64,000 nucleotides of DNA from a bacterium BMS3Abin11 (GTDB lineage: Bacteria > Pseudomonadota > Gammaproteobacteria > BMS3Bbin11), in contig BDTD01000003.1 in NCBI GenBank assembly GCA_002897635.1, positions 1-64,000 on the forward strand. Reading direction: 5' to 3'. Both the position numbers and the translations under genes were made by a program. Positions within the stretch are counted from its first letter, which is position 1. Every line of letters starts with the position of its first letter. Shown piece after piece: positions 20,869 to 29,728 of this stretch. A model generated the notes under the pieces. That model was not told where the DNA came from. It did no database searches and worked only from the letters and a program-made list of their open reading frames with translations.

Positions 20869-23115
20869 ATGACCAGAACTAAATCTCACAGCAAGTTAAT
20901 TCATCGATTTCCAGCATTGATGGCAGGCTTATTCCTGATCTCTTTATTGTCCGCCTGTGGTCAGGGTGATGGGACGGATGATCAGCAGTCTAAAGTAGAA
21001 GCTGAAGCAGCGAAGCAGGCCACACAACCGGTAGGCAAACTAAAGGTAAATAAAGCAGAAGACTCTGTTGAAAAATTATTAGCGCTATCATCTTTTCAGC
21101 CTGCGGCAAAGAAAGCGAAGGTATTGTTTGAATTGCCGGTTTGGGAGAAGACTCCTGCTGAAATCGATGCATCGGCTACTGCTGCAATGGCAGCAGGGGA
21201 TAAACAGCTGGATGCCATTGCTGCGCTGTCGGTGGAGGCAAGTAATTTCACTAATACCATCGCTGCACTGGACGATGCATCCTACCCAGTTCTGAATGTC
21301 AGTGATCGTATTGATGTCATTCGAGAAACCTCCCAGGACAAGGCGATGCGGGATAAGGCTCTGGAAGCGAGCAAGAAGATACAGGCCTGGTATGTGGCGG
21401 CGGGTTTCAGGGAGGATGTCTATAAAACAGTGTCTGCTTATGCGGAAACTAAACCTGAGTTGCAAGGTGAAGATGCCTTGCTGTTAAAAGATACTCTGCG
21501 CGATTATCGTCGCAATGGCATGGCTCTGCCAAAAGAAAAACGCCAGCAATTAAAAGAGCTGAAAACTGAGCTGAATAATATGAGTCTGGAATTCGCTACC
21601 AATATTACTGAGGCAAAAGTAGCCGTTGAATTTACAGCGGATGAATTAGCGGGTATGCCGGAGGATTTTCTCAGTAACAAGGAATTGAAAACGGATAAAG
21701 GGACTTACAAAGTAAAAGCCAATGTTACCTGGCAGTACCTCGCCGTAATGCAGAACGCCAGCAATGAAGAGACGCGTAAAAAGCTGTTAACCGTGCGTTT
21801 AAATCGGGCGAAGGGAAAAAATATCCCCCTGTTCACCAAAATGTTGAAAACCCGGGCGCATATAGCCAAGCTGCTTGGTTATGACAACTGGGCCGATTAT
21901 CGTATTGAAATAAAAATGGCGAAGACCGCGAAATCGGCCTTTGATTTTGAGCAGCGTCTGGTGGTGGGGTTGCAGCCCAAGTTTGATAAAGAAATCGCCT
22001 TGTTGCAGAAGCTGAAGGCGAATGAGACGGGTAACCTCGATACAAAAATAATGTTTTGGGACGTGAGTTATTACAAAAATATACTGAAGAAGACCAAATA
22101 CCAGATAGATACCAGTAAGTTAAAAGTTTTTTTTGAAATGAACCGTGTTTTAAAGGGTATGTTCGGTATTTTTGAAGATATTTTTGGTCTTAAAATTGAA
22201 GCCGTTGAGCCGGGTTATAAATGGGTTGATGACCTGCGTCTGTATGCCGTTACTGATGCCGTTTCCGGTGATCCGCTGGGTCTGATCTACATGGATCTGT
22301 TCCCACGAGAAAATAAATATGGACATTTTGCCCAGTTTGGTGTGACCACAGGCAAGCTACTCAAGGATGGTGTTTACCAGCGCCCCGTGGTGGCCTTGAT
22401 TGTTAATTTTCCACCGGCAACAGAAGATAAACCTTCACTATTGAAGCACAACGATGTGGAGACACTATTTCATGAATTCGGTCACGCTCTACATTCCGTG
22501 CTAACCCAGGCAAAGTATGCTTCATTCTCAGGCACCTCTGTACCTCGGGATTTTGTTGAGGCCCCGTCACAAATGCTGGAAAACTGGGTATGGGACAAAT
22601 CAGTACTTGATCGTTTCGCCGTTGATTACCGTGACCCCAGCAAGAAAATACCGGAAGACACACTGGACAGGATGGAACAGGCCCGACTTGCAACCATCGG
22701 CACCTGGTACAGGCGCCAGCTATCCTTTGGCATGCTGGATCTGAAACTGCATATGAGTACGGATGAAAAGGTTTTTGAGAATTTTGTTGAAATCAGTAAC
22801 AGGATTATAACTGAAGTCTATCTGGCACCACCAAAAGGCACAGCCTTTGTTGCCTCCTTCGGTCATCTCGGCGGGGGTTATGATGCCGGTTACTATGGCT
22901 ATGCCTGGGCAGAAGCCATCTCGGCAGATCTGGTCTCAGTGTTCAAAAAAAGCCCGGGAGGTTTGATGGACAAAGCCGTCGGTAAACGATTACGTGATGA
23001 GATCTATGCCAAAGGCGGTTCACGGGAGATCGATAAGTCAATACGCGCCTTCCTCGGCCGTGAGCGTTCACTGGATCCCTTCTTTGAATATATTGGTCTG
23101 GGTGATACAAAGTAG
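20869..23115 (+). CDS. M3 family oligopeptidase, lipoprotein
   Basis: The 748-residue protein has a lipoprotein signal peptide (basic start, hydrophobic stretch, lipobox LLSAC with the cysteine near residue 30), so it should be membrane-anchored and periplasm-facing. The zinc site is HEFGH at residues 535-539, in LFHEFGHALHSVL, the M3 (thimet oligopeptidase/Dcp) motif; a downstream glutamate is in DFVEAPSQMLENW. Members cleave short peptides. Cytoplasmic PrlC and Dcp lack a lipobox, so this is a distinct exported M3 group. Its substrates cannot be told from sequence. Confidence 0.88.
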   Translation: MTRTKSHSKLIHRFPALMAGLFLISLLSACGQGDGTDDQQSKVEAEAAKQATQPVGKLKVNKAEDSVEKLLALSSFQPAAKKAKVLFELPVWEKTPAEIDASATAAMAAGDKQLDAIAALSVEASNFTNTIAALDDASYPVLNVSDRIDVIRETSQDKAMRDKALEASKKIQAWYVAAGFREDVYKTVSAYAETKPELQGEDALLLKDTLRDYRRNGMALPKEKRQQLKELKTELNNMSLEFATNITEAKVAVEFTADELAGMPEDFLSNKELKTDKGTYKVKANVTWQYLAVMQNASNEETRKKLLTVRLNRAKGKNIPLFTKMLKTRAHIAKLLGYDNWADYRIEIKMAKTAKSAFDFEQRLVVGLQPKFDKEIALLQKLKANETGNLDTKIMFWDVSYYKNILKKTKYQIDTSKLKVFFEMNRVLKGMFGIFEDIFGLKIEAVEPGYKWVDDLRLYAVTDAVSGDPLGLIYMDLFPRENKYGHFAQFGVTTGKLLKDGVYQRPVVALIVNFPPATEDKPSLLKHNDVETLFHEFGHALHSVLTQAKYASFSGTSVPRDFVEAPSQMLENWVWDKSVLDRFAVDYRDPSKKIPEDTLDRMEQARLATIGTWYRRQLSFGMLDLKLHMSTDEKVFENFVEISNRIITEVYLAPPKGTAFVASFGHLGGGYDAGYYGYAWAEAISADLVSVFKKSPGGLMDKAVGKRLRDEIYAKGGSREIDKSIRAFLGRERSLDPFFEYIGLGDTK

Positions 23116-23197
23116 TCTATGTGCACGAAAATAAAATCAGCGCAATGATTCCAGATTCCGGGGACAGTATACCGATGATACAACAGAGTATGCACGC

Positions 23198-23839
23198 ATG
23201 GAATTGATCAAAATCATTGAACAAGAAGTCAGGCAAACCAGTCGTGAACTGGACAAGACCGAGCTCGATCCCCGTGTGATGAAGGCGATCGCGACTGTGC
23301 CGCGCCACGAGTTTGTGCCACCGGAAGAAGAGTCCGATGCCTATCAGAATCGTCCGTTGCCAATTGGCTATGGGCAAACCATTTCACAGCCATATATTGT
23401 CGCAATAATGACAGACATGCTGAATCTAAAACCGGATAGCAAGGTGCTGGAATTAGGTACGGGCTCCGGCTACCAGGCAGCCATACTAAGTGAACTGGCG
23501 GGTGAGGTTTATACGATCGAAATCGTCGAACCGCTCGGGCTGCTGGCGAAGGAGCGCCTGCAGCGCCTGGGATATGATAATGTCACCACAAAGGTGGGTG
23601 ATGGTTATTACGGCTGGGAGGAGCATGCCCCGTTTGATGCCATTATCGTGACAGCTGCAGCAAGTCATATTCCGCCGCCATTGATCAAGCAGTTGAAGAC
23701 CGGCGGCCGCATGATCGTACCGGTCGGAAGCCATTTCATGACACAGCAGCTGCTGGTGGTTGATAAGCTTGCAGATCAGAAGGTGGTCAGCAGACAGGTC
23801 CTGCCGGTGGTGTTCGTACCGGTCACTGGCAAACATTAG
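23198..23839 (+). CDS. pcm: Protein-L-isoaspartate O-methyltransferase
   Basis: Pcm methylates isoaspartyl residues in damaged proteins with SAM so that they can revert to aspartate. The 213-residue protein has the substrate-binding segment PRHEFVPPEE near residue 44, QTISQPYIVA near 67, and the SAM-binding motif VLELGTGSGYQAAILSEL near residue 87. In many gammaproteobacteria pcm is linked to surE and rpoS; here it is alone. The start ATG is the first in frame; the ribosome binding site is weak. Confidence 0.93.
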   Translation: MELIKIIEQEVRQTSRELDKTELDPRVMKAIATVPRHEFVPPEEESDAYQNRPLPIGYGQTISQPYIVAIMTDMLNLKPDSKVLELGTGSGYQAAILSELAGEVYTIEIVEPLGLLAKERLQRLGYDNVTTKVGDGYYGWEEHAPFDAIIVTAAASHIPPPLIKQLKTGGRMIVPVGSHFMTQQLLVVDKLADQKVVSRQVLPVVFVPVTGKH

Positions 23840-24026
23840 CTTGCCGACACCAAAAATATGTTCATGATGCTGTGTCCACCGTATCCCTCCGTCGCGCTGA
23901 TCTCCGGTCCTTTTGGGTTAATCAGTATCGACGACTATCTATGGGACATATATGATAAAAAATAAAAGAATACAATTACGATTTTATTGATCCTTACCCT
24001 TTTTTCCTGAACCCTGAATCTTCTTT

Positions 24027-24542
24027 TCAGCGAATCTCTTCAACACTGTATTTCTTAGACAATATGGTCGGCTGCATCAATACATAACCCTGCTGCTGCC
24101 AGTATACAAGCTCATTAATGGCTGATGGGACAACTTCAACAAAATCCTGAAAATCTTCCAGTGCATAGCCGTAATCTTTTGCCGCCAGGCCACAGACCTT
24201 GAACTTGACCCCTAGCATAGAGAAATATCGCATTCGATCTACCGCTGCCTTATAACGCTGATAGTTTTTCTTTGCCACCGTGACGATTTCCATACCGCGT
24301 ATCACAATCACCAGATCCATCATTTCCGGCGCCATATTATAAGGCTCGTCCATCAGGGTATTCATGTATGTCCGCACCCAGTACAGGGCGGAGTTAATAT
24401 CCTCCGGTTCATTAAAATAAAAATCGAATACTACACGGGGTTCTTTGTAGGGTGTCTCGGTGTAAGTCGCACCCTCGGCGAAAAGAGAAGTAGGGAATAT
24501 AAGCAGTAAGACAGGAATAATCTTTTTTAGAATGCCGGTCAA
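24027..24542 (-). CDS. Exported DsrE/DsrF-family protein
   Basis: The product (171 residues) has a signal peptide (LKKIIPVLLLIFPTSLFAEG) and a DsrE-like Rossmann fold domain. Support for the fold is VVFDFYFNEPEDINSALYWV, the hydrophobic strand MMDLVIVIRGMEIVTVAKK, and FKVCGLAAKDYGY, with a cysteine in the position used for sulfur relay in some relatives. The start is taken as TTG at 24542 because a perfect GGAGG lies seven bases upstream. The ATG further out (24602) lacks this and would lengthen the leader. Periplasmic DsrE-like proteins are widespread in sulfur-metabolising bacteria; the role here is unproved. Confidence 0.75.
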   Translation of the reverse strand: MTGILKKIIPVLLLIFPTSLFAEGATYTETPYKEPRVVFDFYFNEPEDINSALYWVRTYMNTLMDEPYNMAPEMMDLVIVIRGMEIVTVAKKNYQRYKAAVDRMRYFSMLGVKFKVCGLAAKDYGYALEDFQDFVEVVPSAINELVYWQQQGYVLMQPTILSKKYSVEEIR

Positions 24543-24716
24543 GCTATGTCCTCCCGATGTCCTGAGTCCTGGAACTTGAAACTTCAAGTCCATTATACCC
24601 ACAAACCAGATAATTTAGATGGAACGGTTTTTCTAGCATGACAGGCATTAATACTTTATCGTTGTTATGGTGAGGTTTTTTATAAGAAAGTCAGTGCTCT
24701 GGAGACCATACTAGAA

Positions 24717-25460
24717 ATGGATCGATTTTTCAGAATTCTTGAGTTAAATAAAATATTCAACGCTCGCCGGACACCGGTATCCCGCCGCGATCTTGAAGAA
24801 TTACTGGAATCAAACCGATCTACGATTAAGCGTACGATTGAGGAAATGCGCTTATATCTGGATGCACCAATCAAATATGATCGTAAACAGAACGGCTATT
24901 ATTACGATTTGAAAGAGGGTGAACATCCTTTCGAAATACCGGGTTTATGGTTTAACTCCAACGAACTGTTCGCATTAATGGTCACACATCGGCTATTGAG
25001 CAAGATACAACCCGGTTTGCTGGACGCCAGCATTTCTCCATTTCGTCGGCGCATTGAAGAATTACTCAAAGGCAAGGAGGCAGGCAGGGGCGAGATTGCC
25101 CACAGGGTGCGTATACTGCAAGCAGCGGTTAGACCAACAAGAGTAGATGATTTCCGCAAAGTAACGACAGCATTAGTTAATCGTTACCAGCTCAGATTGT
25201 TTTACCACAGTCGTTCAGGTGATGAAACGACTGATCGCATAGTCTCACCACAGCGACTGGTTTACTACCGTGATAACTGGTATCTGGATGCATACTGTCA
25301 TCTTAGAAATGAATTGCGTACTTTTTCACTGGATCGCCTGAAACCGATTCGTACTAATGAACGACCGGCAAAAGAAATCGATGACCAGAATCTCGATGAT
25401 CATTTCACTAAGACTTGTAAAGGAATGTTCCCCACGGCTGTGGGGATGAACCGTGCCTAA
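24717..25460 (+). CDS. WYL-domain transcriptional regulator, C-terminally truncated
   Basis: The 247-residue product has an N-terminal HTH (MDRFFRILELNKIFNARRTP, residues 1-60) and a WYL domain (VNRYQLRLFYHSRSGDETTD to DNWYLDAYCHLRNELRTFSLDRL, about residues 155-215). Full-length relatives are about 320-340 residues, with a further C-terminal domain. Here the frame runs from LDDHFTKT straight into a 29-nt CRISPR-like repeat and stops 7 bases after it. The last 13 residues are thus repeat-encoded. WYL proteins are often regulators next to CRISPR-Cas loci and other defence genes. It may be non-functional. Confidence 0.8.
   Translation: MDRFFRILELNKIFNARRTPVSRRDLEELLESNRSTIKRTIEEMRLYLDAPIKYDRKQNGYYYDLKEGEHPFEIPGLWFNSNELFALMVTHRLLSKIQPGLLDASISPFRRRIEELLKGKEAGRGEIAHRVRILQAAVRPTRVDDFRKVTTALVNRYQLRLFYHSRSGDETTDRIVSPQRLVYYRDNWYLDAYCHLRNELRTFSLDRLKPIRTNERPAKEIDDQNLDDHFTKTCKGMFPTAVGMNRA
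25425..25453 (+). CRISPR. Solitary type I-E-like CRISPR repeat
   Basis: A 29-nt sequence starting ATGTTCCCCACGG and ending GTGGGGATGAACCG has the length, the CCCCAC/GTGGGG stem and the GATGAACCG 3' end of type I-E repeats. No second copy was found within the following kilobase and no cas gene is in the window, so this is a relic rather than an array. It forms the end of the truncated WYL gene. Confidence 0.65.
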
Positions 25461-25491
25461 ATCGTGCAAAGAAAGGAAAGAAGAAAGGAAA

Positions 25492-26522
25492 GGGGTCAAA
25501 CCTATTTGACTATGTATAGAAGTTGAATTATCCTTTCAGCCATGCCCAGACCTCAGCGAATTGAATATGAAGGAGCGTTTCATCATGTCATGAACCGTGG
25601 TCGAGGTCGCAGGGTCATCTTTCATAATGATGAGTACTTCAACGCTTTTCTTGAAACCCTGCAGGAAGCCAGTCAACGTTTTGATGCAGTCATTCATGCT
25701 TACTGCCTGATGACAAATCATTACCACTTACTGATAGAAACCCCCAAAGCAAACCTGAGCCGTATCATGAGGCATATAAATGGGGTCTATACGCAACGAC
25801 ATAACCGTATACGTGGGACGGATGGCCCACTTTTCAGAGGACGGTTCAAGTCAGTTCTGGTTGATGAGGATGCCTACCTGCTGCAACTCTCACGATACAT
25901 TCACCGTAATCCTGTAGAAACAAAGAAACCCCTGGTCAGCCAGCTGGTTGATTACCCTTGGTCGAGTTACCCGGCCTATATCAATAAATCGAAATGCCCT
26001 GAATGGCTATATCGGGATAAAACTTATGAGATGCTGGGACTGAGAAGAAAGTACCAGGGATACCAGGAATATGTTACACAAGGAGTAGACGAGGATATTC
26101 TTCGGTTCTATAGCAAAGGGAATATTTTGTCAGTATTGGGTGATCGGGAATTTAGGAAAGCAGTTCGTGAAGAATGCGAAGAAACCGACCTGGCAAAACT
26201 TAGAGTAGCCCTGCAAGACAGACCTTCGGGAAAGGAGATAGTAGTACAGGTAGCTAAAATCTTTAATGTGTCAACAGGCTCAATTACAAAAAAGTTGAAA
26301 TACCGACGTACAGCAAATCCTGCCAGAGCTTTCGCTATGTATGTTTGCCAGGAATATGGCAATATGAGTTTGAGAGATATCAAGCAGTTGTTTGGCCTCG
26401 GTCACACTGGCAGTGCATCATTTTCGATAGATAAGATCAGACAAGAGTTAGAGAGAGGCGAGTGGAAAAAGGAAGTAAAAAAATTAGAAAAATTCTTTTA
26501 CATGGTCAAATAGGCTTGACCC
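25492..26522 (+). mobile_element. RAYT transposase unit with terminal inverted repeats
   Basis: GGGGTCAAACCTATTTGAC (25492-25510) and GGTCAAATAGGCTTGACCC (26504-26522) are inverted copies bracketing the transposase gene at 25542. The transposase stop codon TAG lies inside the right repeat. This is the layout of REP-associated tyrosine transposase (IS200-like) units. Confidence 0.7.
25542..26513 (+). CDS. REP-associated tyrosine transposase (Y1_Tnp, RAYT)
   Basis: The 323-residue protein starts MPRPQRIEYEGAFHHVMNRG, the typical RAYT N terminus. The HUH motif is in MTNHYHLLIETP (near residue 62), and PLFRGRFKSVLVDEDAYLLQLSRYIHRNPV contains the usual sequence before the catalytic tyrosine region. 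The C-terminal 100 residues form a DnaA domain IV-like HTH (NPARAFAMYVCQEYGNMSL, IKQLFGLGHTGSASF) that is common in this subgroup. Proteins of this type nick and move REP palindromes. It lies directly downstream of the CRISPR-repeat scar. Confidence 0.88.
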   Translation: MPRPQRIEYEGAFHHVMNRGRGRRVIFHNDEYFNAFLETLQEASQRFDAVIHAYCLMTNHYHLLIETPKANLSRIMRHINGVYTQRHNRIRGTDGPLFRGRFKSVLVDEDAYLLQLSRYIHRNPVETKKPLVSQLVDYPWSSYPAYINKSKCPEWLYRDKTYEMLGLRRKYQGYQEYVTQGVDEDILRFYSKGNILSVLGDREFRKAVREECEETDLAKLRVALQDRPSGKEIVVQVAKIFNVSTGSITKKLKYRRTANPARAFAMYVCQEYGNMSLRDIKQLFGLGHTGSASFSIDKIRQELERGEWKKEVKKLEKFFYMVK

Positions 26523-26558
26523 GTTATAGTTTAAATAGGCTTGACCCGTTATAGTTTA
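26509..26558. repeat. Perfect 25-bp tandem direct repeat after the RAYT gene
   Basis: A 25-base unit beginning AATAGGCTTGACCCG and ending TAGTTTA occurs twice head to tail (26509-26533, 26534-26558) with no mismatch. The first copy overlaps the right inverted repeat and the stop codon of the RAYT gene. It may be the mark of a slipped or repeated insertion of the element end. Confidence 0.9.
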
Positions 26559-26615
26559 GAAAGATAGGCCTACATCCTTTATCTTTACAGGCACACAGGC
26601 AAATCGAGAAAAACA

Positions 26616-26978
26616 ATGGTTAATAAGGGCGTTACCGGCATCAGACGAATTATCAACGCAGCGGGTTATTCGTATGCTGGCTTAGTAGCTACGCTTAAGA
26701 ATGAAGCGGCATTCCGTCAGGAACTGGCGCTCGTAGCCATTCTTGTACCGGTGGCGTTCTGGTTTGGTGAAGGTAGTGTAGAAAAGGCTTTGCTTGTTTC
26801 TTCCCTGTTGCTGATATTAATTGTAGAACTGATCAATTCAGCTATTGAAAGCGTTATAGATCGTATCGGCAGTGAGCAGCACGAACTCTCTGGTCGGGCT
26901 AAAGATATTGGCTCGGCGGCAGTCTTTCTTGCCCTGCTTAATGCTGCAGTTATCTGGGCTTTTTTACTGCTGATTTAG
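26616..26978 (+). CDS. dgkA: Diacylglycerol kinase
   Basis: DgkA is a small inner-membrane kinase that recycles diacylglycerol to phosphatidic acid. The 120-residue protein has an N-terminal amphipathic part (GIRRIINAAGYSYAGLVATL), three hydrophobic helices and the catalytic signature ELINSAIESVIDRIG near residue 72. Length is the same as in E. coli (about 122). Its stop is immediately followed by the argE ATG, so the two are probably cotranscribed. Confidence 0.94.
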   Translation: MVNKGVTGIRRIINAAGYSYAGLVATLKNEAAFRQELALVAILVPVAFWFGEGSVEKALLVSSLLLILIVELINSAIESVIDRIGSEQHELSGRAKDIGSAAVFLALLNAAVIWAFLLLI

Positions 26979-28145
26979 ATGCCTATACCGTCATTCTATC
27001 CCTTGCCCGACACCCTGACCATGATGCGTGAACTAATTTCCTGCCCATCAGTCAGCAGTATTAGTCCTGATATCGATATGAGTAATCTCGCAGTAATTGA
27101 GAAACTGGCGGGCTGGCTGGAGGATATGGATTTTTCAGTAGAGGTTCTACCGCTGAAGGACTCCCCCACAAAAGCAAATTTGGTCGCTATACTGGGTCAG
27201 GGGCAGGGTGGTCTGGTGTTGGCGGGCCATACTGATACGGTATCGTTCGATGAACAGCTGTGGAAATCTAATCCTCTGGCGCTGACCGAAGCAGATAATC
27301 GTTTATATGGCATGGGCACGTCAGATATGAAGTCTTTCTTTGCTCTGGTTATAACGGCTGCACGGAGATTTTCGGTTAGTGATCTGAAACACCCCCTTGT
27401 CATCGCCGCTACAGCTGATGAAGAATCGACCATGAGCGGTGCCCGTCAGCTGGCAGCCAGTGGGCGGTTGCAGAGCGGGCGAGTGGTAATCGGTGAACCG
27501 ACCGGACTGCGGCCAGTACATATGCACAAGGGCATGATAATGGAATCGGTGCATGTACACGGCCGTTCCGGTCATTCAAGTGACCCCGCACTGGGTGCCA
27601 ATGCGATGGAGGGCATGCACGAAGTTATCAGTGAGATAAGAAAATGGCGAGCTGAGTTACAACAGCGTTTTCAGAATCCTCAATTCAACGTGCCGGTACC
27701 GACCTTGAATCTGGGGCGGATATTTGGCGGCGACAACCCGAATCGCATTTGTGGCGACTGTGAACTGCATTTCGATCTGCGTCCTCTGCCCGGTATGCTG
27801 GTGGATGAATTGCTGGCAGAGTTACAGCCGCGCCTGAATGCCGCTGTCAGTGAAGCAGCTCTCGATATAACATTAAAGCCGCTAATGAAACCTGTACCAC
27901 CTTTTGCAGCGAAAGAAGACTCAGAAATTGTTGCAGCTGCAGAACAGTTGACCGGTGTCCTGGCTGAATCAGCCGCCTATTCGACAGAAGCACCTTTTTT
28001 TCAGGGGGCTGGTCTTGATGTCGTCATACTCGGGCCTGGTAATATCGCCCAGGCTCATCAACCGGATGAATATCTGGCCCTGGACAGGGTGCAACCGATG
28101 ATTGATGTACTGGAAGGTCTGATTCGACGATTTTGTGTTGCTTAA
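26979..28145 (+). CDS. argE: Acetylornithine deacetylase
   Basis: ArgE removes the acetyl group from N-acetylornithine in arginine synthesis. The 388-residue M20 metallopeptidase-type protein has the metal ligands in LAGHTDTVSFD (near residue 87) and MGTSDMKSFFALV, the catalytic glutamate in ATADEESTMSGARQL, and the dimerisation domain with GRSGHSSDPALGANAMEGMH. It starts on the base following the dgkA stop. argA lies downstream, so first and fifth arginine steps sit together. Succinyl-diaminopimelate desuccinylase (DapE) is a related alternative but fits less well. Confidence 0.9.
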   Translation: MPIPSFYPLPDTLTMMRELISCPSVSSISPDIDMSNLAVIEKLAGWLEDMDFSVEVLPLKDSPTKANLVAILGQGQGGLVLAGHTDTVSFDEQLWKSNPLALTEADNRLYGMGTSDMKSFFALVITAARRFSVSDLKHPLVIAATADEESTMSGARQLAASGRLQSGRVVIGEPTGLRPVHMHKGMIMESVHVHGRSGHSSDPALGANAMEGMHEVISEIRKWRAELQQRFQNPQFNVPVPTLNLGRIFGGDNPNRICGDCELHFDLRPLPGMLVDELLAELQPRLNAAVSEAALDITLKPLMKPVPPFAAKEDSEIVAAAEQLTGVLAESAAYSTEAPFFQGAGLDVVILGPGNIAQAHQPDEYLALDRVQPMIDVLEGLIRRFCVA

Positions 28146-28180
28146 ATGTTTCATAAATAAGAACATAACAAAAAATTAAA

Positions 28181-28361
28181 CACAGAGGACACAAAGGTAC
28201 AGAGAGGAAAGGTTTTTATGCTTTGAAAAAATAACGTCATTGTGAGCACAGCGTGGCAATCTCATAATTCAGGATCAATTGTATAGAGATTGCTTCGTCA
28301 CTATGTTCCTCGCAATGACGGATTATTAAAAACTCTTTGTGACCTTCGTGTCCTTGTGGTG
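28181..28361. repeat. Nested palindromic repeats upstream of argA
   Basis: An outer inverted repeat (CACAGAGGACACAAAGG at 28181 and its near-complement CCTTCGTGTCCTTGTGGTG ending at 28361) encloses a second copy (28235-28320) of the CATTGCGAG palindrome seen at 14317. The inner element has ends CGTCATTGTGAGCACAGCG and its complement. The gap between argE and argA holds nothing else. Confidence 0.75.
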
Positions 28362-28384
28362 AAAAATATTTTGATTTGAATGAG

Positions 28385-29719
28385 ATGAAAAAGAAGAAAC
28401 AAAATCAGCCGCACAACTTTGTAGCGGCATTCCGTCAGTCGGCGCCGTATATTCATGCGCACCGGGGGAAGACCTTTGTGCTGGCTTTTAGTGGTAATGC
28501 AGTAGAGGATGAGCACTTTCCTTTGCTTATTCAGGATTTGGCGTTGCTCAACAGCCTGGGTGTACGTCTGGTTATTGTGCCTGGTGCTCGTCCGCAGATT
28601 GAACAATGCCTGAAGCAACGTAAGGCCAAAAGTAAGTATGTAAACGGCTTGCGGGTAACGGATGCGATTGCTATGGAGTGTACGCGGGATGCAGTGGGCA
28701 GTATTCGTGTGCAGATCGAGGCACTATTTTCAGCCGGTATAGCGAATTCACCGATGGCCGGTGCCGGTATTCATGTGGTATCGGGTAATTTTATTTCTGC
28801 GCGCCCTTATGGTATTCATGATGGTGTTGATTTTGGCTATACCGGTAAGGTCAGGAAGCTGGATAATGAGGCTATATTGCGGAATCTTGATGCCCGTTCT
28901 ATCGTCATGCTGTCACCTCTGGCCTATTCTGTTACCGGCGAGGTGTTTAATGTCAATTCTGAACAGGTCGCCACCTATGCCGCTTCAGCCATAAATGCCG
29001 ATAAATTGATTTTCCTGCTTGACGGTAAGGGCCTGCGTGATTCACGGCGGAAAATTATTCGTCAGTTGACGGGGCAGCAGGCGGAAAAGCTTCTAAGCTC
29101 CCGGCGCAAACTGGATATTGAGGCAGAGGTACATTTAAGGAGTGCGATTGAAGCCAGTCAACAGGGTGTTGAAAGAATACATCTGATCACGGAATGGAGC
29201 AAAGGGGCCTTACTTCAGGAACTGTACACCCGTGACGGGGCCGGGACGCTGGTAACGGCCAGTGAATATGAAGTCACTCGTCAAGCCTGCATTGAAGATA
29301 TCGGCGGCATCATTGAACTAATCCAGCCGCTGGAACAGCAGGGTCTGCTGGCAAGGCGTTCACGTGAGCAGCTGGAGATGTCTATTGGGCAATTCTATGT
29401 GATGGAGCGGGATGGGCTGATAACAGCCTGTGCAGCGGTGATCCCGTACCCTGAAAATGGTATGGCTGAGCTTGCCTGTCTGGCAGTGCATACGGATTAC
29501 CGCAAGGCCGGCCGCGGCGATGCGATGCTTAAATTTGCTGAAAATCAGGCAGAAGCATCGGCTATGAAGGGCCTGTTTGTTCTGACTACACAGGCCTCCC
29601 ACTGGTTCCGCGAAAGAGGCTTCGAGACCTTGAAACTGGTAGATTTACCGGTGAAAAGGCGATCTTTATACAATTATCAGCGCAAGTCCCGTGTTTATTA
29701 CAGGTCGCTGGAAACTTAA
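28385..29719 (+). CDS. argA: Amino-acid N-acetyltransferase (N-acetylglutamate synthase)
   Basis: ArgA acetylates glutamate as the first committed step of arginine synthesis and is normally feedback-inhibited by arginine. The 444-residue protein has an amino acid kinase-like domain (residues about 25-280, with FVLAFSGNAVEDEHFPLLIQ and VIVPGARPQIEQCL) and a C-terminal GNAT acetyltransferase domain (AACAAVIPYPENGMAELACL, HTDYRKAGRGDAML). ATG at 28385 gives the E. coli length (443). A TTG three codons upstream is possible. Confidence 0.94.
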   Translation: MKKKKQNQPHNFVAAFRQSAPYIHAHRGKTFVLAFSGNAVEDEHFPLLIQDLALLNSLGVRLVIVPGARPQIEQCLKQRKAKSKYVNGLRVTDAIAMECTRDAVGSIRVQIEALFSAGIANSPMAGAGIHVVSGNFISARPYGIHDGVDFGYTGKVRKLDNEAILRNLDARSIVMLSPLAYSVTGEVFNVNSEQVATYAASAINADKLIFLLDGKGLRDSRRKIIRQLTGQQAEKLLSSRRKLDIEAEVHLRSAIEASQQGVERIHLITEWSKGALLQELYTRDGAGTLVTASEYEVTRQACIEDIGGIIELIQPLEQQGLLARRSREQLEMSIGQFYVMERDGLITACAAVIPYPENGMAELACLAVHTDYRKAGRGDAMLKFAENQAEASAMKGLFVLTTQASHWFRERGFETLKLVDLPVKRRSLYNYQRKSRVYYRSLET

Positions 29720-29728
29720 GGATAAATA

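Noticed and set aside
25425-25600. A working CRISPR array
   Set aside because: Only one repeat is present; no second repeat, spacer or cas gene follows.
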